This document shows positions 1 to 10,235 of a DNA stretch of 36,151 nt, one piece after another. Numbering within the stretch: position 1 is the first letter of the stretch; each line of letters opens with the position of its first letter. The stretch lies in contig JAFMJW010000011.1 of NCBI GenBank assembly GCA_017853315.1, forward strand, positions 1 through 36,151, given 5' to 3'. The notes under the pieces were generated by a model that ran no database searches, was not told the DNA's origin, and saw nothing but the letters and a program-made list of their open reading frames with translations. The position numbers were made by a program, and so were the translations under genes. Origin of the DNA: Alphaproteobacteria bacterium. GTDB lineage: Bacteria; Desulfobacterota; Binatia; UBA12015.

Positions 1-629
1 TTGATCTTGCCGATCGCGTCGCGGCCGAGCTGCCGGATCCGCTGGTCGGTCGTCGCGGTGTCGAGTTTCTGCAGCTCCGGGATCGACTTCGGGTCGCCGA
101 TCTCGCCGAGCGCGAAGATCGCGGTGCCGACCAGGTCCTTGTTCGTGTCCCGGCCGACGAAGTCGGCGATCGGCTCGGAGGCACGGTTGTCGCCGATCTT
201 GCCGAGCGCCACCAGCACGTGCTGCTTGAGCCAGGGCTCGCTGTCGCGCAAGTACAGCATCTGGATCAGGGCCGGCGTCGCGTCGGTCGCACGCAGCGTC
301 CCCAGCGCGTCGATCGCCTTGATGCGCACGCGCGGATCGGCGTCGGCGGTCGCTTCGACGAGAAGCGGAACCGCTCCCTTCTCGGTCGAGGCCGAGAGGT
401 CCTTCACCCCCTCGAGGCGCATCAGCGGATCGGACTCGCGCAGCTTCTTGGCCGCCTCGGAAAGCTCGCCTGCGCCGGCGGCCTTCTTGCGCTCGGCCTC
501 CTTCGAGACGTTGCGCTCGGCGCCGCCGCCGAGGCTTCCGAGCTGGGCGCGCGCGGCCGAGGCCGAGCCCAGGACGAGGGCGAGAGCGAAGAGGACCGTC
601 GCGAAGCCGGGTCGGGCGGAGTTCGTCAC
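1..629 (-). CDS. HEAT-repeat exported protein (partial, C-terminus outside window)
   Basis: Reading leftward from a GTG at 629, the frame stays open to the window edge (about 209 codons), so the C-terminus is missing. The product opens with an export signal (hydrophobic stretch ATVLFALALVLGSASA, then ARA before Gln), followed by a charged helical region and tandem HEAT-like units of about 30 residues. Recognisable pieces are DADPRVRIKAIDALGTL, WLKQHVLVALGKIGD and TAIFALGEIGDPKSIPEL. HEAT repeats form protein-binding solenoids; after export it would act in the periplasm or at the outer membrane. No good Shine-Dalgarno precedes the GTG; it was chosen because it places the signal peptide at the N-terminus. 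The partner is unknown. Confidence 0.8.
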   Translation of the reverse strand, partial: MTNSARPGFATVLFALALVLGSASAARAQLGSLGGGAERNVSKEAERKKAAGAGELSEAAKKLRESDPLMRLEGVKDLSASTEKGAVPLLVEATADADPRVRIKAIDALGTLRATDATPALIQMLYLRDSEPWLKQHVLVALGKIGDNRASEPIADFVGRDTNKDLVGTAIFALGEIGDPKSIPELQKLDTATTDQRIRQLGRDAIGKI

Positions 630-726
630 GACAGGAGGATCGGGGAAAGGGCGGAGCCGCGCAAGGCGGGACCGCCTCCGGGCACCCCGGCCTCCTTCGT
701 CCGAAGGCGGCGATCGGCTCGGGGCC

Positions 727-760
727 AAGAAAAAGGGCGCCCGCTTTCGCGGGCGCCCTT
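727..760 (-). terminator. Rho-independent terminator of the secreted-protein gene
   Basis: Read on the minus strand, a perfect 10-bp GC stem (735-744 with 749-758, extended by two A-T pairs) closes a GAAA tetraloop and runs directly into TTTTTCTT (734 down to 727). It starts about 60 bases past the stop of the gene at 819-1769 and is the clearest intrinsic terminator in the window. Confidence 0.88.
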
Positions 761-818
761 CTCGACGTCGACGACCCTCGGACCGGCGACGATTCGATCG
801 AAGATCAGGCGAGGGCGA

Positions 819-1769
819 TTACTGCACCTTCGCCCGCGAGCTGAAGCCGAACTGGCCGATGGCCTGGCCGACGAGCGCGAAGAGGTACCCGTCGGAGGCC
901 TCCTTCGGCCACATCGACAGGATGCCCGAGCTGTTGATCGTCACGTAGTCCGGGATGAGCGGCTGCTTGCCCGCGCTCGCGATCGAGTTGAACTCCACGC
1001 AGCCCACCGACACGTCGGGCAGCGAGGTCTGGATCTCGAGGTTGTCGTGGTGGGTGAGCCAGAACTCCTCGCCCGCGTCCGACGGAACGGCGAGGCCGTT
1101 CTTGTCGATCGTCAGCCACGAGGTGATCACGAGGCTGCCGTACTCGATGCCCGGAGGAGGCGTCGGGTTGATGGTCTGGAGGACGTAGCGCGTCACGTCG
1201 CCCGAGGGCAGCTGCACCTGGTTGTTCACCGAGAACAGGCCCAGGGCGTCGTTGCCGAACGAGTAGCCGTAGGTCAGGTCGGCGATGGTGAAGGTGCCGA
1301 CGAGAGCGCCCTGCGCGAGCCGGCGTCCCGTGTTGTCCCACGAGCCGCAGTTCGAGTCGGTCTGGTAGGCGGTCACGGTCACGATGCCGCGCTGGCCCGA
1401 GAGATTCACGGTCGGGCCGGTCTTCTCGTTGTTCGGGCCGATGGCCGTCATGTTCGTCGGGTCGACGACGACGGTGTCGTTCGTGGTGAGGCAGATCGAC
1501 AGGTCGGCGAGCTCCTGGCAGTCCGCACCCCAGAACGTCCAGTGGGTCGTCACTGCGGCGAGCGAACCCGACGACGCGTAGGGATTGCTCACGAGCAGGT
1601 ACGACGCGCGGTTGTAGCTGTTGTCGAACGGCATCACGAGCTCGGTCGCGGGCTGCGTCAGCGACGAGTTGTCGTCCGCCAAGCCCATCTGGGCCGAAGC
1701 CGTGCCGGCAAGGCCGAGGCTCAGCATTCCCGCCGCCAGAAGCGACGCAAAGATTCTCCCCTCTCTCAC
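819..1769 (-). CDS. secreted protein of unknown family, 316 aa
   Basis: I do not recognise a named family. The product has a Sec signal peptide (residues 1-26, ending SLGLAGTASA before Gln) and a mature part rich in Thr, Val, Asn and aromatic residues with regular alternation, suggesting a beta-sandwich. There are few cysteines (CQELADLSIC, SNCGSW, VGCVEF) and no C-terminal membrane anchor or sorting signal. The GTG start at 1769 is supported by AAAGGAG eight bases upstream, and the gene ends in a strong terminator, so it is probably a single-gene transcript. It may be a periplasmic, surface or released protein. Confidence 0.8.
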   Translation of the reverse strand: MREGRIFASLLAAGMLSLGLAGTASAQMGLADDNSSLTQPATELVMPFDNSYNRASYLLVSNPYASSGSLAAVTTHWTFWGADCQELADLSICLTTNDTVVVDPTNMTAIGPNNEKTGPTVNLSGQRGIVTVTAYQTDSNCGSWDNTGRRLAQGALVGTFTIADLTYGYSFGNDALGLFSVNNQVQLPSGDVTRYVLQTINPTPPPGIEYGSLVITSWLTIDKNGLAVPSDAGEEFWLTHHDNLEIQTSLPDVSVGCVEFNSIASAGKQPLIPDYVTINSSGILSMWPKEASDGYLFALVGQAIGQFGFSSRAKVQ

Positions 1770-2127
1770 GATCCTGACTCCTTTCTCACCGCCGGCGCCT
1801 GGCCGACGGAAACGCCACCAGAGGTCGCCCGGAAGTCGCCTCGATCACGTGTCTCGTACGTCACCGAGAGAACCTCGCGGCTCCCCTTTTACCTTCCCTC
1901 GGTCGACTCCCCCCTCCGAACGGTGACCCCGGAAACGTATCCCCGGGGTCGGGACGGGGCCCGACCACCACCATCCACGTGTCTTCGCCTAACAAGATCG
2001 GCCGGACCTGACAACAACTGTAGCCGGCCATGCCGCGATGCGGCCGAGCACTCCCGGGATCTCCCCGGGCCGAGGTGACGGACGGGCGGGCCGCCCGGTT
2101 TCTTACAGGCCAGGCTCCGGACGCCGG
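1770..2127. other. 358-base intergenic region
   Basis: This lies between the start of the secreted-protein gene and the stop of the sigma-54 activator, both on the minus strand. I see no convincing gene. A weak minus-strand promoter candidate (TTGTTG, 17-base spacer, TGTTAG, about 2020-1981) could serve the secreted-protein gene, but the match is poor. No sigma-54-type GG/GC box pair was found by eye. Confidence 0.4.
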
Positions 2128-3393
<1,266 letters not shown>

Positions 3394-3510
3394 CGTCCCC
3401 ATCCTCCCCGTCGGCGCCTCCCGTCCGGGCCGCGCTCGACGCTCCGATGGGGCAGGAAGCAAGGAGGACGCCATAGTCCACGCCGGGTCGGCCCGGTCGG
3501 AAAAACGTCC

Positions 3511-3523
3511 GTCCTGTCAGGAC
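3511..3523. promoter_or_regulatory. perfect inverted repeat upstream of the sigma-54 activator (possible operator)
   Basis: GTCCTGTCAGGAC is a 5-bp perfect inverted repeat with a 3-base centre. It lies in the roughly 300-base divergent region between the activator gene (minus) and the PhaR-like regulator (plus). Position and symmetry suit a dimeric DNA-binding protein, possibly either neighbour. This rests on symmetry alone. Confidence 0.35.
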
Positions 3524-3691
3524 TTTGTCCCCCCGGCGGGTCGGGGACGCGCGTGGCCCGAATGGGGGTCGGGCCAACTTCGTACGTTCAATTCCGCACG
3601 GGCGTTCAGTCTTGAACGGCCCGAGCGGGGCTTCGACGCGGCGCAGAAAGACGCGTTGCCGGGCTGGGGGGAGGGTGCTAGCGACCTCCGG

Positions 3692-4273
3692 ATGCCGCGG
3701 GTCGTCAAGCGCTACTCCAATCGCAAACTCTACGACACGACCACGAGTCGTTACGTCGCGCTCGACGACATCGCCGCCATGGTGCGCCGCGGCGAAGAGG
3801 TCGAGGTGACGGACAACGAGACCGGCGCCGACCTGACGGCCGTCACGCTGGCCCAGATCATCCTGGAGGACGAGCGTCGCCGCTCGGGGGTGCTCTCGCT
3901 CTCGCTTCTGCGCGACCTCGTGCGCAACGGCGGGACCACCCTCGCGGACGCGACCGCTCGCGGCCTCGAGACGCTCGGCGAGATCCGGGAGGCGGCCGGC
4001 CGCCGGGTCGCCGAGATCGTGAACGAGTCGCCGGTCGGGCCCGCGATCGACGAGGTGCTCGCCGGCTCCCGCCGCCGCATCGACGATCTCCAGAAGCGCA
4101 TCGACAGCGGCATCAAGACCTCGCTCGACACGTTGCGCAATCACCCCTCGATCGGCCCCGAACTCGAGCGGGTCGAGGGGGGCCTGCGCGAGATCGAGGC
4201 GCGCCTGAAGACCCTCGTCTCCGACGCGAAGGACGGCAAGGGCGGCGACGACTCGGCGCGTCGCAATTCCTGA
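3692..4273 (+). CDS. PhaR-type polyhydroxyalkanoate synthesis regulator (DNA-binding domain protein)
   Basis: Residues 2-60 match the PHB/PHA accumulation regulator DNA-binding domain: RVVKRYSNRKLYDTTTSRYV, then LDDIAAMVRRGEEVEVTDNE and DLTAVTLAQIILEDE. In known PhaR proteins this domain represses phasin genes and also senses polymer granules. The remaining 130 residues are Arg/Glu-rich and probably coiled-coil (DEVLAGSRRRIDDLQKRID), not the usual PhaR C-terminal repeat, so target and ligand may differ. ATG 3692 is chosen because the family begins within a few residues of it; no good Shine-Dalgarno is present. No PHA synthase or phasin gene is in the window. Confidence 0.85.
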   Translation: MPRVVKRYSNRKLYDTTTSRYVALDDIAAMVRRGEEVEVTDNETGADLTAVTLAQIILEDERRRSGVLSLSLLRDLVRNGGTTLADATARGLETLGEIREAAGRRVAEIVNESPVGPAIDEVLAGSRRRIDDLQKRIDSGIKTSLDTLRNHPSIGPELERVEGGLREIEARLKTLVSDAKDGKGGDDSARRNS

Positions 4274-4322
4274 GTCCGGGCGATCCGCCCCGGCACCGGC
4301 TGTCTCTCGGCCGATCCCGGGC

Positions 4323-4342
4323 ACCCGGGGAAGCCCGGGTTT
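4323..4342 (+). terminator. candidate terminator hairpin between convergent genes
   Basis: ACCCGGG, loop GAAG, CCCGGGT, then TT. It sits 50 bases past the PhaR-like stop and a few bases before the end of the convergent universal stress gene. The U-run is short, so termination could be weak. Confidence 0.4.
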
Positions 4343-4348
4343 GCGTGC

Positions 4349-5185
4349 TCAGCGGTGAAGCAGGACCGGGCAGGCGACGTTGCGCAGCACGTACTCGGTC
4401 GTGCTGCCGAGCACGAGCTCGAGGATGCGCCCGTGCCCGTGCGACCCCATGAACACGAGGTCGTGCCCGCGCGACTTCACCTCGGCGGGGATCTGCTCGG
4501 CGGCGTGGCCCTCGACGATCACCGTCTCCAGCCGGAGCTTGTAGGGGTCGAGGTAGCGGCGGGCCTCCGCGAGCGTCCGCTCGCCCAGGTCCCGGTCGCG
4601 CTCGACCGTCATGACCTCGAGCGGCAGGTCGAGCTTCGAACACAGCTCGCCGGCGAAGTGCATCGCGAGGCTCGCCCGCTCGCTGCCGTCGTAGGCGAGC
4701 AGCGGCGAGCGGATCTCGGCGAACTCGATCGGCGTGACCAGCACCGGCTCGTTGCACTGGCGCGTCACGCTCTCGGCGACGCCGCCGAGCAGGCCGGTCG
4801 AGAACTTCTGGTTGGTCCCGCGGTGTCCGATGACGACCAGGTCGGCCTCGCGCGCGCGCTCGCAGATCTCCGAGGGGATGATGCCGAACTGGAGCGCCGT
4901 GTCCGAGCGGACGCCTTCCTTCGCGCACGAGGCGGTGAATTCCTCGAGGACGATCTTCCCGCGCTCGGCGAGCGCCTCGCGCACCTTCGAGGTGAAGTCG
5001 AGGTAGGGCTCGAAGCCGAGCGAGCCCGAGATGTCGTGGAAGAACGGGCCCTCGACCGAGACGATGTCGACGACGTGGAGGCCCACGACCCTCGCGTCGA
5101 GTCGCTTGGCGAACCACTGCGCGTAGCGGACGGCGGTGCGGCCGTGCTCGGATCCGTCGACGCCGACGAGGATGTTCTTGATCAT
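4349..5185 (-). CDS. universal stress protein, two tandem Usp domains, 278 aa
   Basis: Two Usp alpha/beta domains are joined head to tail. The first begins at residue 3 (KNILVGVDGSEHGRTAVRYA) and ends at ITPIE. The second starts near PLLAYDGSERASLAM and ends with the ATP-binding motif GSHGHGRILELVLGSTTEYV and CPVLLHR. The first domain keeps a shorter form (VVIGHRGTNQKFSTGLLGGV). Such proteins bind ATP and support survival under starvation, oxidative or respiratory stress, often as dimers; the tandem form mimics a dimer. ATG 5185 has AGGGAG six bases upstream. It is transcribed divergently from 5294 and probably alone. Confidence 0.92.
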   Translation of the reverse strand: MIKNILVGVDGSEHGRTAVRYAQWFAKRLDARVVGLHVVDIVSVEGPFFHDISGSLGFEPYLDFTSKVREALAERGKIVLEEFTASCAKEGVRSDTALQFGIIPSEICERAREADLVVIGHRGTNQKFSTGLLGGVAESVTRQCNEPVLVTPIEFAEIRSPLLAYDGSERASLAMHFAGELCSKLDLPLEVMTVERDRDLGERTLAEARRYLDPYKLRLETVIVEGHAAEQIPAEVKSRGHDLVFMGSHGHGRILELVLGSTTEYVLRNVACPVLLHR

Positions 5186-5255
5186 TCGCTGCTCCCTGGG
5201 GCCGGTCCCGTGCGCGTCGCGGTGCTCGCCGCGGCGTGCGGCGGGCGCGGCGATC

Positions 5256-5284
5256 TTTACAGGAACCGAGCCAACGGATAGTAA
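5256..5284 (+). promoter_or_regulatory. candidate sigma-70-type promoter, possibly bidirectional
   Basis: TTTACA, 17 bases, TAGTAA reads toward the small hypothetical gene and fur-like gene. Its reverse complement (TTACTA, 17 bases, TGTAAA) also fits the box spacing and reads toward the universal stress gene. The plus-strand start site would fall near 5291, almost on the ATG at 5294. Match quality is moderate (5/6 and 3/6 on plus; 3/6 and 4/6 on minus). Confidence 0.4.
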
Positions 5285-5293
5285 CGCGTGCGG

Positions 5294-5743
5294 ATGGCCA
5301 CGGGAAGCGAGCAGCGCGCGCTTCGGGGCAGGGGGAGGGGAGGACGTCGCAAGGCCGGCGCCCACGCCGCTTCGGGACGCGCGGGAGGAGGACGCCGGTC
5401 GGCGTCCGCATCCGACAAGCGGATCGAGGCGCTCGTCGCCGAGCTCGGCGACCTCGCCGAGGGCCTCGGCATCCAGGTCCGGCGCGAGAAGCTGCTGCGC
5501 GAGGTCGGCTACCACGTTCGCAGCGGCTTCTGCCGGGTCGAGGGCAAGCCCCTGCTCATCCTCGACTCCGAGAGCCCCGGCGAGTCGCGCATCGAACTGC
5601 TGCTCGACGTGCTCGCGGACCGGGACCTCTCGGACGCGGAGATCTCCGACGAGGCCCGCGAGCTGCTCGAGAAGGCGCGGCGTCGCCCGGGCGACGCGAC
5701 GTCGCAGGAGGCCGCCCCGCCCCCCGCGGAGACCGGCGTTTGA
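5294..5743 (+). CDS. small hypothetical protein upstream of the Fur-family gene
   Basis: Not assignable to a named family. The first 40 residues are Arg/Gly/Ala-rich and probably disordered. Residues 41-130 form a compact alpha/beta segment: a helix KRIEALVAELGDLAEGLGI, basic helix VRREKLLREVGYHV, a strand KPLLILDSE and an acidic helix IELLLDVLADRDL. The tail is Pro/Ala-rich. ATG 5294 is given; a GTG at 5288 is also possible. The proposed promoter would start transcription at about 5291, so the mRNA may be leaderless. It ends 32 bases before the Fur-family start, suggesting co-transcription. A role in that regulator's circuit is only inferred from position. Confidence 0.72.
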   Translation: MATGSEQRALRGRGRGGRRKAGAHAASGRAGGGRRSASASDKRIEALVAELGDLAEGLGIQVRREKLLREVGYHVRSGFCRVEGKPLLILDSESPGESRIELLLDVLADRDLSDAEISDEARELLEKARRRPGDATSQEAAPPPAETGV

Positions 5744-5775
5744 CAGGCCCCCCGGGCCCTCTCTAACGCAGGTCC

Positions 5776-6264
5776 ATGTCGACGCGCGCGGAGCGGTTCT
5801 CGGCCTTCCGCCGCGCCCTGAAGGACAAGGGGCTCAAGTCGACCGCCCAGCGCGACGACATCGCGCACGTCTTCTTCGGCAGCCAGCGCCACCTGAGCAT
5901 CGACGAGCTCTACCGCGAGGTCCGCAAGCTGAACCCTCGCGTCGGCTACGCGACCGTCTACCGCACGATCAAGTTGCTGAAGGAGTGCGGACTCGCCGAC
6001 GAGCAGCACTTCGCCGACGGCCAGACGCGCTACGAGAGCGCGAAGGGCGACGACCACCACCACGACCACATCCTCTGCGACCGCTGCGGCAAGATCGTCG
6101 AGTTCGCCGACGACGACCTCGAGCGCCTGCAGGAGGAGATCGCGACGCGGCTCGGCTTCGTGCTCGCGCGCCACCGCATGGAGCTCTACGGGATCTGCCG
6201 CGAGTGCCGCGAGGGCGTGCGCACGCCCTCGGCGGAGGCGACGGCGGCGCGCAACCGCAGCTGA
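5776..6264 (+). CDS. Fur-family metalloregulator, 162 aa
   Basis: A winged-helix DNA-binding domain (residues 1-85: LKSTAQRDDIAHVFF, LSIDELYREV, GYATVYRTIKLLKECGL) is followed by the metal-binding dimerisation domain. Visible ligands are the His-rich segment DDHHHDHILC, CDRCGK and CRECRE (two CxxC pairs, the structural zinc site) plus the acidic EFADDDLE segment. The pattern is closest to Fur (Fe2+) rather than PerR or Zur, but metal choice cannot be settled from sequence. It would repress iron uptake or oxidative genes when metal-loaded. No Fur box was recognised here, although heme genes lie just beyond. It is about 15-20 residues longer than typical Fur, with an extra C-terminal tail. Confidence 0.93.
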   Translation: MSTRAERFSAFRRALKDKGLKSTAQRDDIAHVFFGSQRHLSIDELYREVRKLNPRVGYATVYRTIKLLKECGLADEQHFADGQTRYESAKGDDHHHDHILCDRCGKIVEFADDDLERLQEEIATRLGFVLARHRMELYGICRECREGVRTPSAEATAARNRS

Positions 6265-6269
6265 GGACG

Positions 6270-6292
6270 GTCGCGCGGTCGGCCGCCGCGAC
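6270..6292. terminator. hairpin between convergent fur-like and metG genes
   Basis: GTCGCGCGG pairs with CCGCCGCGAC (one bulged C) around a TCGG loop, between the convergent stops at 6264 and 6320. There is no U-run on either side, so it may only mark an RNA 3' end or assist Rho-dependent ends. Confidence 0.3.
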
Positions 6293-6319
6293 GGCACGGC
6301 CCCGGCGCGAGGATCGCGC

Positions 6320-7891
<1,572 letters not shown>

Positions 7892-7907
7892 CGCTGGCTC
7901 CGTCGCT

Positions 7908-9233
7908 TCAGGACTTGTCGGAGGTCCCGGGACCGTCCGGACGAGGTCCGCGGGAGCGCGACCGCGAGCGACGCCCGCGGCCTCCACGGCTGGAGCGACC
8001 GCGCTGCTCGCCGTCGCGCGGGGCCTCCGTGCCGCCTTCGGCGGCCCCGGCCGCGGCCGCGGCCTGCGGCGAGGGGCCGGACGCGGATCGCGGCGGACGG
8101 GAGCGCCGGGGCCCTCCGTCGCGGGGAGAGTCGGACCGGCGCTCGCGGGCCCCGTCGGGCCGGCGCTCGCGTGCTCCCTCGGGCCGACGTTCGCGGGGCT
8201 GGACGGGCGGGCGCGGGCGCGGTGCGCCCGCGTCGCGCGCTTCCATGTCCGGGGCGGCGTCCTCGACCCCGGGCGCCGACGCCTCCGCTCCCTCGCCCGC
8301 CTCCGCCTGCGCGGTCCCCGTACCGCCCGCGTCCGCGCGGCGCTCGACCAGGTCCTCGAGCGAGCACTCGACGGTGACGCCGTCCTCCTCGCGCTGCAGC
8401 AGGACGCGCTGCTTCAGCGTGAGGTGCTTCACCACCGTGCCCTCGCCCTTCACGCTGGTCACCCGCGCGCCGACGCGCGGCAGGCTGCGCCGCAGCGAGA
8501 CGTAGGTGTCGTACTCGTAGCGCAGGCAGCACTTCAGGCGGCCGCAGAGCCCGGCGAGCTTGGTCGGGTTCAGCGAGAGCCCCTGCTCCTTCGCCATCTT
8601 GACGGACACGGCCTCGAAGTCGCGCATCCACGAGCTGCAGCACAGCTCGCGCCCGCAGGGGCCGACGGCGCCGACGAGCCTGGTCTCGTCGCGCTCGCCG
8701 ATCTGGCGCATCTCGATGCGCGTGTGGAGCGCCTGCGAGAGGTCGCGGGCGAGCCCGCGGAAGTCCCCGCGGTCCGCGGCGACGAACCAGAACGTCGCCT
8801 TGCCGCCGTCGAAGCGGTAGTCGACGCGAATCAGCTTCGCCGGCAGCCCGAGGCGCTCGACGCGGTCGAGAAAGATGCGTCGCGCGATCTTCTCCTGTCC
8901 GCGGTTGTGCTCGGCCCGCGCGAGGTCGCGGGTGTCGGCGCGGCGCACCACGCGCGGGATCCGCTGCGACTCCTCCGCGGGCCAGCGCGGTCGGGGCAGG
9001 CTCGCGACGTGCCCCAGTTCCTGTCCGCGGTCGGAGTCCACGACGACGGGCTCGCCGGGACGGAGCCCCTCGATCGCCCCCGCATCGAAGGAGCGGGCGC
9101 GTCCGGAGACGCGGAAGCGGACGTCGACGGTCGTCGCCGGCGCGGCGGGCGGGAGGTCGGCCGCTCCGCCGACGAACGGCACGGAGTCGTCGTCGGCCGG
9201 GCTGGCGGCGTTGTTCTCGATGTCCTCTTGCAC
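7908..9233 (-). CDS. ricT: RicT/PSP1-family protein with long Arg-rich tail, 441 aa
   Basis: The PSP1 C-terminal domain (about residues 75-285) carries the hallmark cysteines of RicT/YaaT: GPCGRELCCSSW and LAGLCGRLKCCLRYE, plus TKLAGLCGRLKCC context. In Bacillus RicT joins RicA and RicF in an Fe-S complex that acts with RNase Y on mRNA maturation; the role in Gram-negatives is unclear. The last 150 residues are low-complexity, rich in Arg, Pro, Ser, Gly and Glu, and include 8-residue repeats RERRPEGA, RERRPDGA, RERRSDSP. Such a tail resembles RNA-binding disordered tails and is not part of the family core. GTG 9233 lies 18 bases past the holB stop. The tmk-holB-ricT-metG order is a known conserved neighbourhood. 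Confidence 0.9.
   Translation of the reverse strand: MQEDIENNAASPADDDSVPFVGGAADLPPAAPATTVDVRFRVSGRARSFDAGAIEGLRPGEPVVVDSDRGQELGHVASLPRPRWPAEESQRIPRVVRRADTRDLARAEHNRGQEKIARRIFLDRVERLGLPAKLIRVDYRFDGGKATFWFVAADRGDFRGLARDLSQALHTRIEMRQIGERDETRLVGAVGPCGRELCCSSWMRDFEAVSVKMAKEQGLSLNPTKLAGLCGRLKCCLRYEYDTYVSLRRSLPRVGARVTSVKGEGTVVKHLTLKQRVLLQREEDGVTVECSLEDLVERRADAGGTGTAQAEAGEGAEASAPGVEDAAPDMEARDAGAPRPRPPVQPRERRPEGARERRPDGARERRSDSPRDGGPRRSRPPRSASGPSPQAAAAAGAAEGGTEAPRDGEQRGRSSRGGRGRRSRSRSRGPRPDGPGTSDKS
8132..8202 (-). repeat. three 24-base in-frame repeats in the ricT tail
   Basis: Near-identical units encode RERR(P/S)(E/D)(G/S)(A/P) three times. They lie in the low-complexity Arg-rich tail and probably arose by slippage. 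Confidence 0.6.
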
Positions 9234-9251
9234 GGCGTCGGTTCCGCAGGG

Positions 9252-10235
9252 TCAGGCGATCGGCCCGGCGCGGCGCAGTTCGAGGAGCAGGACGTCCCAC
9301 GAGAGGTGCGCGTTGGCGTGGCGATCGAGGTCCCGGCTCGTAGCATAGGCGCGCTCGAGCTGACGAACGGCGCGCCGGACCGCGTCCCGCCCCCCGGGCC
9401 CGGCGGCCGACGAAGCGACGGCGTCGCGGACCCGCCGCCGGCACCAGTCGAGGACCGTGGCGACCAGCGCCGACTGCTCGGCCCGGGCCGTGCGGGACGC
9501 CGTCATCTCCGAGGCCAGGTCGAGGACCTCGGTGACGGGCGACTCGTGGATGCGGTCGAGCCGGTCGCGCAGGTCGCGGCAGCGCTCGGCGAGTTCGCCC
9601 GAGGCGAGCTCGCGGCCCCGGACGAGGCTCCCCTCGGCCAGGGGGGCCGCGGTGGCCGCGTCGGCGGGCTCGGCGCCCCCCGCCACGAGAAGCCGCTCGA
9701 TCACGGCGTCCTCGAGCGGCGCGAAGCGGACCTGCTGGCAGCGCGAGCGGATCGTGGGGAGCAGCACCGCCGCGTTGGTCGCGACCAGCACCAGCGTCGT
9801 CCGCCCCGGCGGCTCCTCGAGCGTCTTCAGCAGCGCGTTCTGGGCGTCGGCGGTCATCCGCTCGGCGTCGTCGACCACGGCGATCTTGCGGGGTCCGCGC
9901 ACCGGGCGCAGCGCGAGGTGACCGCGCACCCGACGGACCTGCTCGATCGAGACCTGCGAGGCGGTCGCGCGCTCCGCCTGCGCGCGCTCGAGGTCCTCCA
10001 GGAAGAGGTCGGGATGCGAGAGCGCTTCGACCAGGCGGCACTCCGGGCAGGCTCCGCAGCCCTCGCCGGGGCGCGCGGTGCACAGGCACGCCGCGGCCAG
10101 GGCGAGCGCGGTCGCTCGCTTGCCGACACCCGGCGGGCCGGTGAACACGTAGGCATGCGCGAGCCGGCCCGCCGCGAGCGACCGGCGCAGCAGGTCGACC
10201 GCGCGCTCCTGCCCGAGGATGCCGTCGAGCTTCAC
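9252..10235 (-). CDS. holB: DNA polymerase III delta' subunit (clamp loader), 327 aa
   Basis: Delta' is the stator subunit of the clamp loader that places the beta sliding clamp on DNA. The AAA+ fold opens with GQERAVDLLRRSL and the P-loop GPPGVGK at residues 33-39. A zinc module follows (CLCTARPGEGCGACPEC), then the Walker B-like VVDDAERM, the conserved ALLKTLEEPP and the SRC motif IRSRCQ. The C-terminal collar region is divergent and Arg/Ala-rich. The intact P-loop is unusual compared with E. coli delta' but common elsewhere. ATG 10235 overlaps the tmk stop by four bases (ATGA), indicating translational coupling. Function is essential in replication. Confidence 0.92.
   Translation of the reverse strand: MKLDGILGQERAVDLLRRSLAAGRLAHAYVFTGPPGVGKRATALALAAACLCTARPGEGCGACPECRLVEALSHPDLFLEDLERAQAERATASQVSIEQVRRVRGHLALRPVRGPRKIAVVDDAERMTADAQNALLKTLEEPPGRTTLVLVATNAAVLLPTIRSRCQQVRFAPLEDAVIERLLVAGGAEPADAATAAPLAEGSLVRGRELASGELAERCRDLRDRLDRIHESPVTEVLDLASEMTASRTARAEQSALVATVLDWCRRRVRDAVASSAAGPGGRDAVRRAVRQLERAYATSRDLDRHANAHLSWDVLLLELRRAGPIA

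Noticed and set aside
219-2078. Long plus-strand frame across the first two genes
   Set aside because: It is antisense to a HEAT-repeat protein and a signal-peptide protein with ribosome site and terminator; composition is Arg/Asp/Val-rich as expected for a shadow frame.
2083-2097. CGGGCGG-G-CCGCCCG followed by GTTTCTT read as a terminator
   Set aside because: The loop would be a single base and the T-run lies on the plus strand, where no gene ends. It does not fit the minus-strand activator gene.
7892-7987. Longer metG start inside ricT
   Set aside because: The extra 32 residues are unrelated to MetRS and lie in the ricT coding region; TTG 7891 gives the family N-terminus.
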